Assembly: GCA_963760985.1 (NCBI GenBank)
Contig: CAVXFM010000015.1
Location: forward strand, 372,001 to 436,000
DNA: 64,000 bases
Reading direction: 5' to 3'
Origin: JACRDG01 sp963760985
GTDB lineage: Bacteria > Desulfobacterota > Desulfomonilia > Desulfomonilales > Desulfomonilaceae
Shown: one piece after another, positions 63,782 through 64,000 of the stretch
Numbering within the stretch: the stretch's first letter is position 1
Layout: every line of letters begins with the position of its first letter
Notes under the pieces: generated by a model
The model's database searches: none
What the model saw: the letters and a program-made list of their open reading frames with translations, nothing else
Told to the model about the DNA's origin: nothing
Program-made: the position numbers and the translations under genes

Positions 63782-64000
63782 TCACGCCACGTGAAGGCCG
63801 GCTGCGTCCCCGTTTCCGCTGAGGATCACTTCGATTTCCTCCCGATCGCAGTCCATCACGTAAGGAATTCCGGACACGTCGGCTGCTTCGCGGGTCAGCA
63901 AGACGAGGTCTCCGCGGTCGATGTACGCAAGGCGGAATTTCCGAGCCCCTGCCATGAGCTGTTGCAATCCCTGGCGCAGACGATCCACATACGAGTACAG
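63782..64000 (-). CDS. C-terminal end of an unknown protein, cut by the right edge
   Basis: A frame open to the right edge ends in DRLRQGLQQLMAGARKFRL, YIDRGDLVLLTREAADVSG, DCDREEIEVILSG. At least 72 residues are present. The start lies beyond the window or at the GTG at 63988. No family recognised. Confidence 0.4.
   Translation of the reverse strand: MYSYVDRLRQGLQQLMAGARKFRLAYIDRGDLVLLTREAADVSGIPYVMDCDREEIEVILSGNGDAAGLHVA

Noticed and set aside
1..64000. CRISPR arrays, tRNA or rRNA genes, prophage or IS transposase genes
   Set aside because: None seen. The repeats present (R1-R3) are dispersed and not regularly spaced, and no transposase motif was found.

Overview
The window looks like a chromosomal segment of an anaerobic, moderately GC-rich member of the Desulfobacterota (old Deltaproteobacteria). 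This rests on the gene mix: indolepyruvate:ferredoxin oxidoreductase, FeoA/FeoB with a Cys-rich partner, SPASM radical-SAM enzymes, sigma-54 activators, a GcvH-like protein with an N-terminal Cys module, LarE and an archaemetzincin. A Desulfomonile/Syntrophia-like lineage would fit, but that is inference. No rRNA, tRNA, CRISPR array or transposase gene was recognised.

Layout. 0-3.2 kb (minus): MBL-fold hydrolase, a small unknown protein, a GrpE-like factor and an Hsp70 cut by the window edge. 3.5-6.6 kb: ferrous-iron uptake (feoA, a frameshifted feoB, a FeoB-associated membrane peptide). 6.7-10.7 kb (minus): Mut7-C protein, secreted SH3b/Gly-His-Arg-rich protein, single-Cache protein, acetate-transporter-family protein. 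11.1-14.0 kb: thiamine thiazole cluster thiG-thiH-thiS-thiE (thiE frameshifted), convergent with a CheY-like regulator. 15.0-18.1 kb: receiver/PAS/sigma-54 activator. 18.8-22.3 kb: accessory stretch with two ankyrin-repeat proteins, a NifX/NifB-fold protein and small unknown proteins. 23.0-24.6 kb: chemoreceptor.

25.2-30.6 kb holds the most interesting locus. It encodes a 118-residue Tat-signal peptide whose mature part carries four GGWHKG repeats at exact 7-residue spacing and then a Trp/Asp-rich tail. Downstream are three radical SAM/SPASM proteins and one protein that has a SPASM-like Cys cluster but no radical SAM motif. All nine tryptophans of the mature region are followed at +2 by Lys, Asn or Asp. 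That is the Trp-X-X pattern expected for three-residue cyclophane (triceptide-type) crosslinking. I read the locus as a probable new multi-radical-SAM RiPP system whose product is exported folded through Tat.

30.8-46.5 kb: gamma-carbonic-anhydrase-like protein, GNAT-like protein, rmlD, leuC, an exported Cys-containing protein (frameshifted) with a strong terminator, guaA (frameshifted), membrane/exported proteins including a triple-PA14-like protein, ilvE and small unknowns. 46.8-49.2 kb: iorA-iorB (iorA frameshifted). 49.7-56.6 kb: L,D-transpeptidase, GcvH-like protein lacking the lipoyl lysine and a stand-alone copy of its Cys module, archaemetzincin, and a two-component pair whose sigma-54 regulator has three frameshifts. 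57-64 kb: SGNH-like membrane protein, mnmA-larE, a PAC2 protein with an unknown partner, and a partial gene at the right edge.

Two genome-wide properties stand out. First, eight single-base frame disruptions hit six otherwise well-conserved genes (feoB, thiE, an exported-protein gene, guaA, iorA, and three in the sigma-54 regulator). This points to sequencing or assembly indels more than to biology, and it matters for anyone using the annotation. Second, there are dispersed non-coding palindromic repeats: R1 (about 160 bp, three copies), R2 (about 143 bp with 12-bp terminal inverted repeats, two full copies plus diverged ones) and a related R3.
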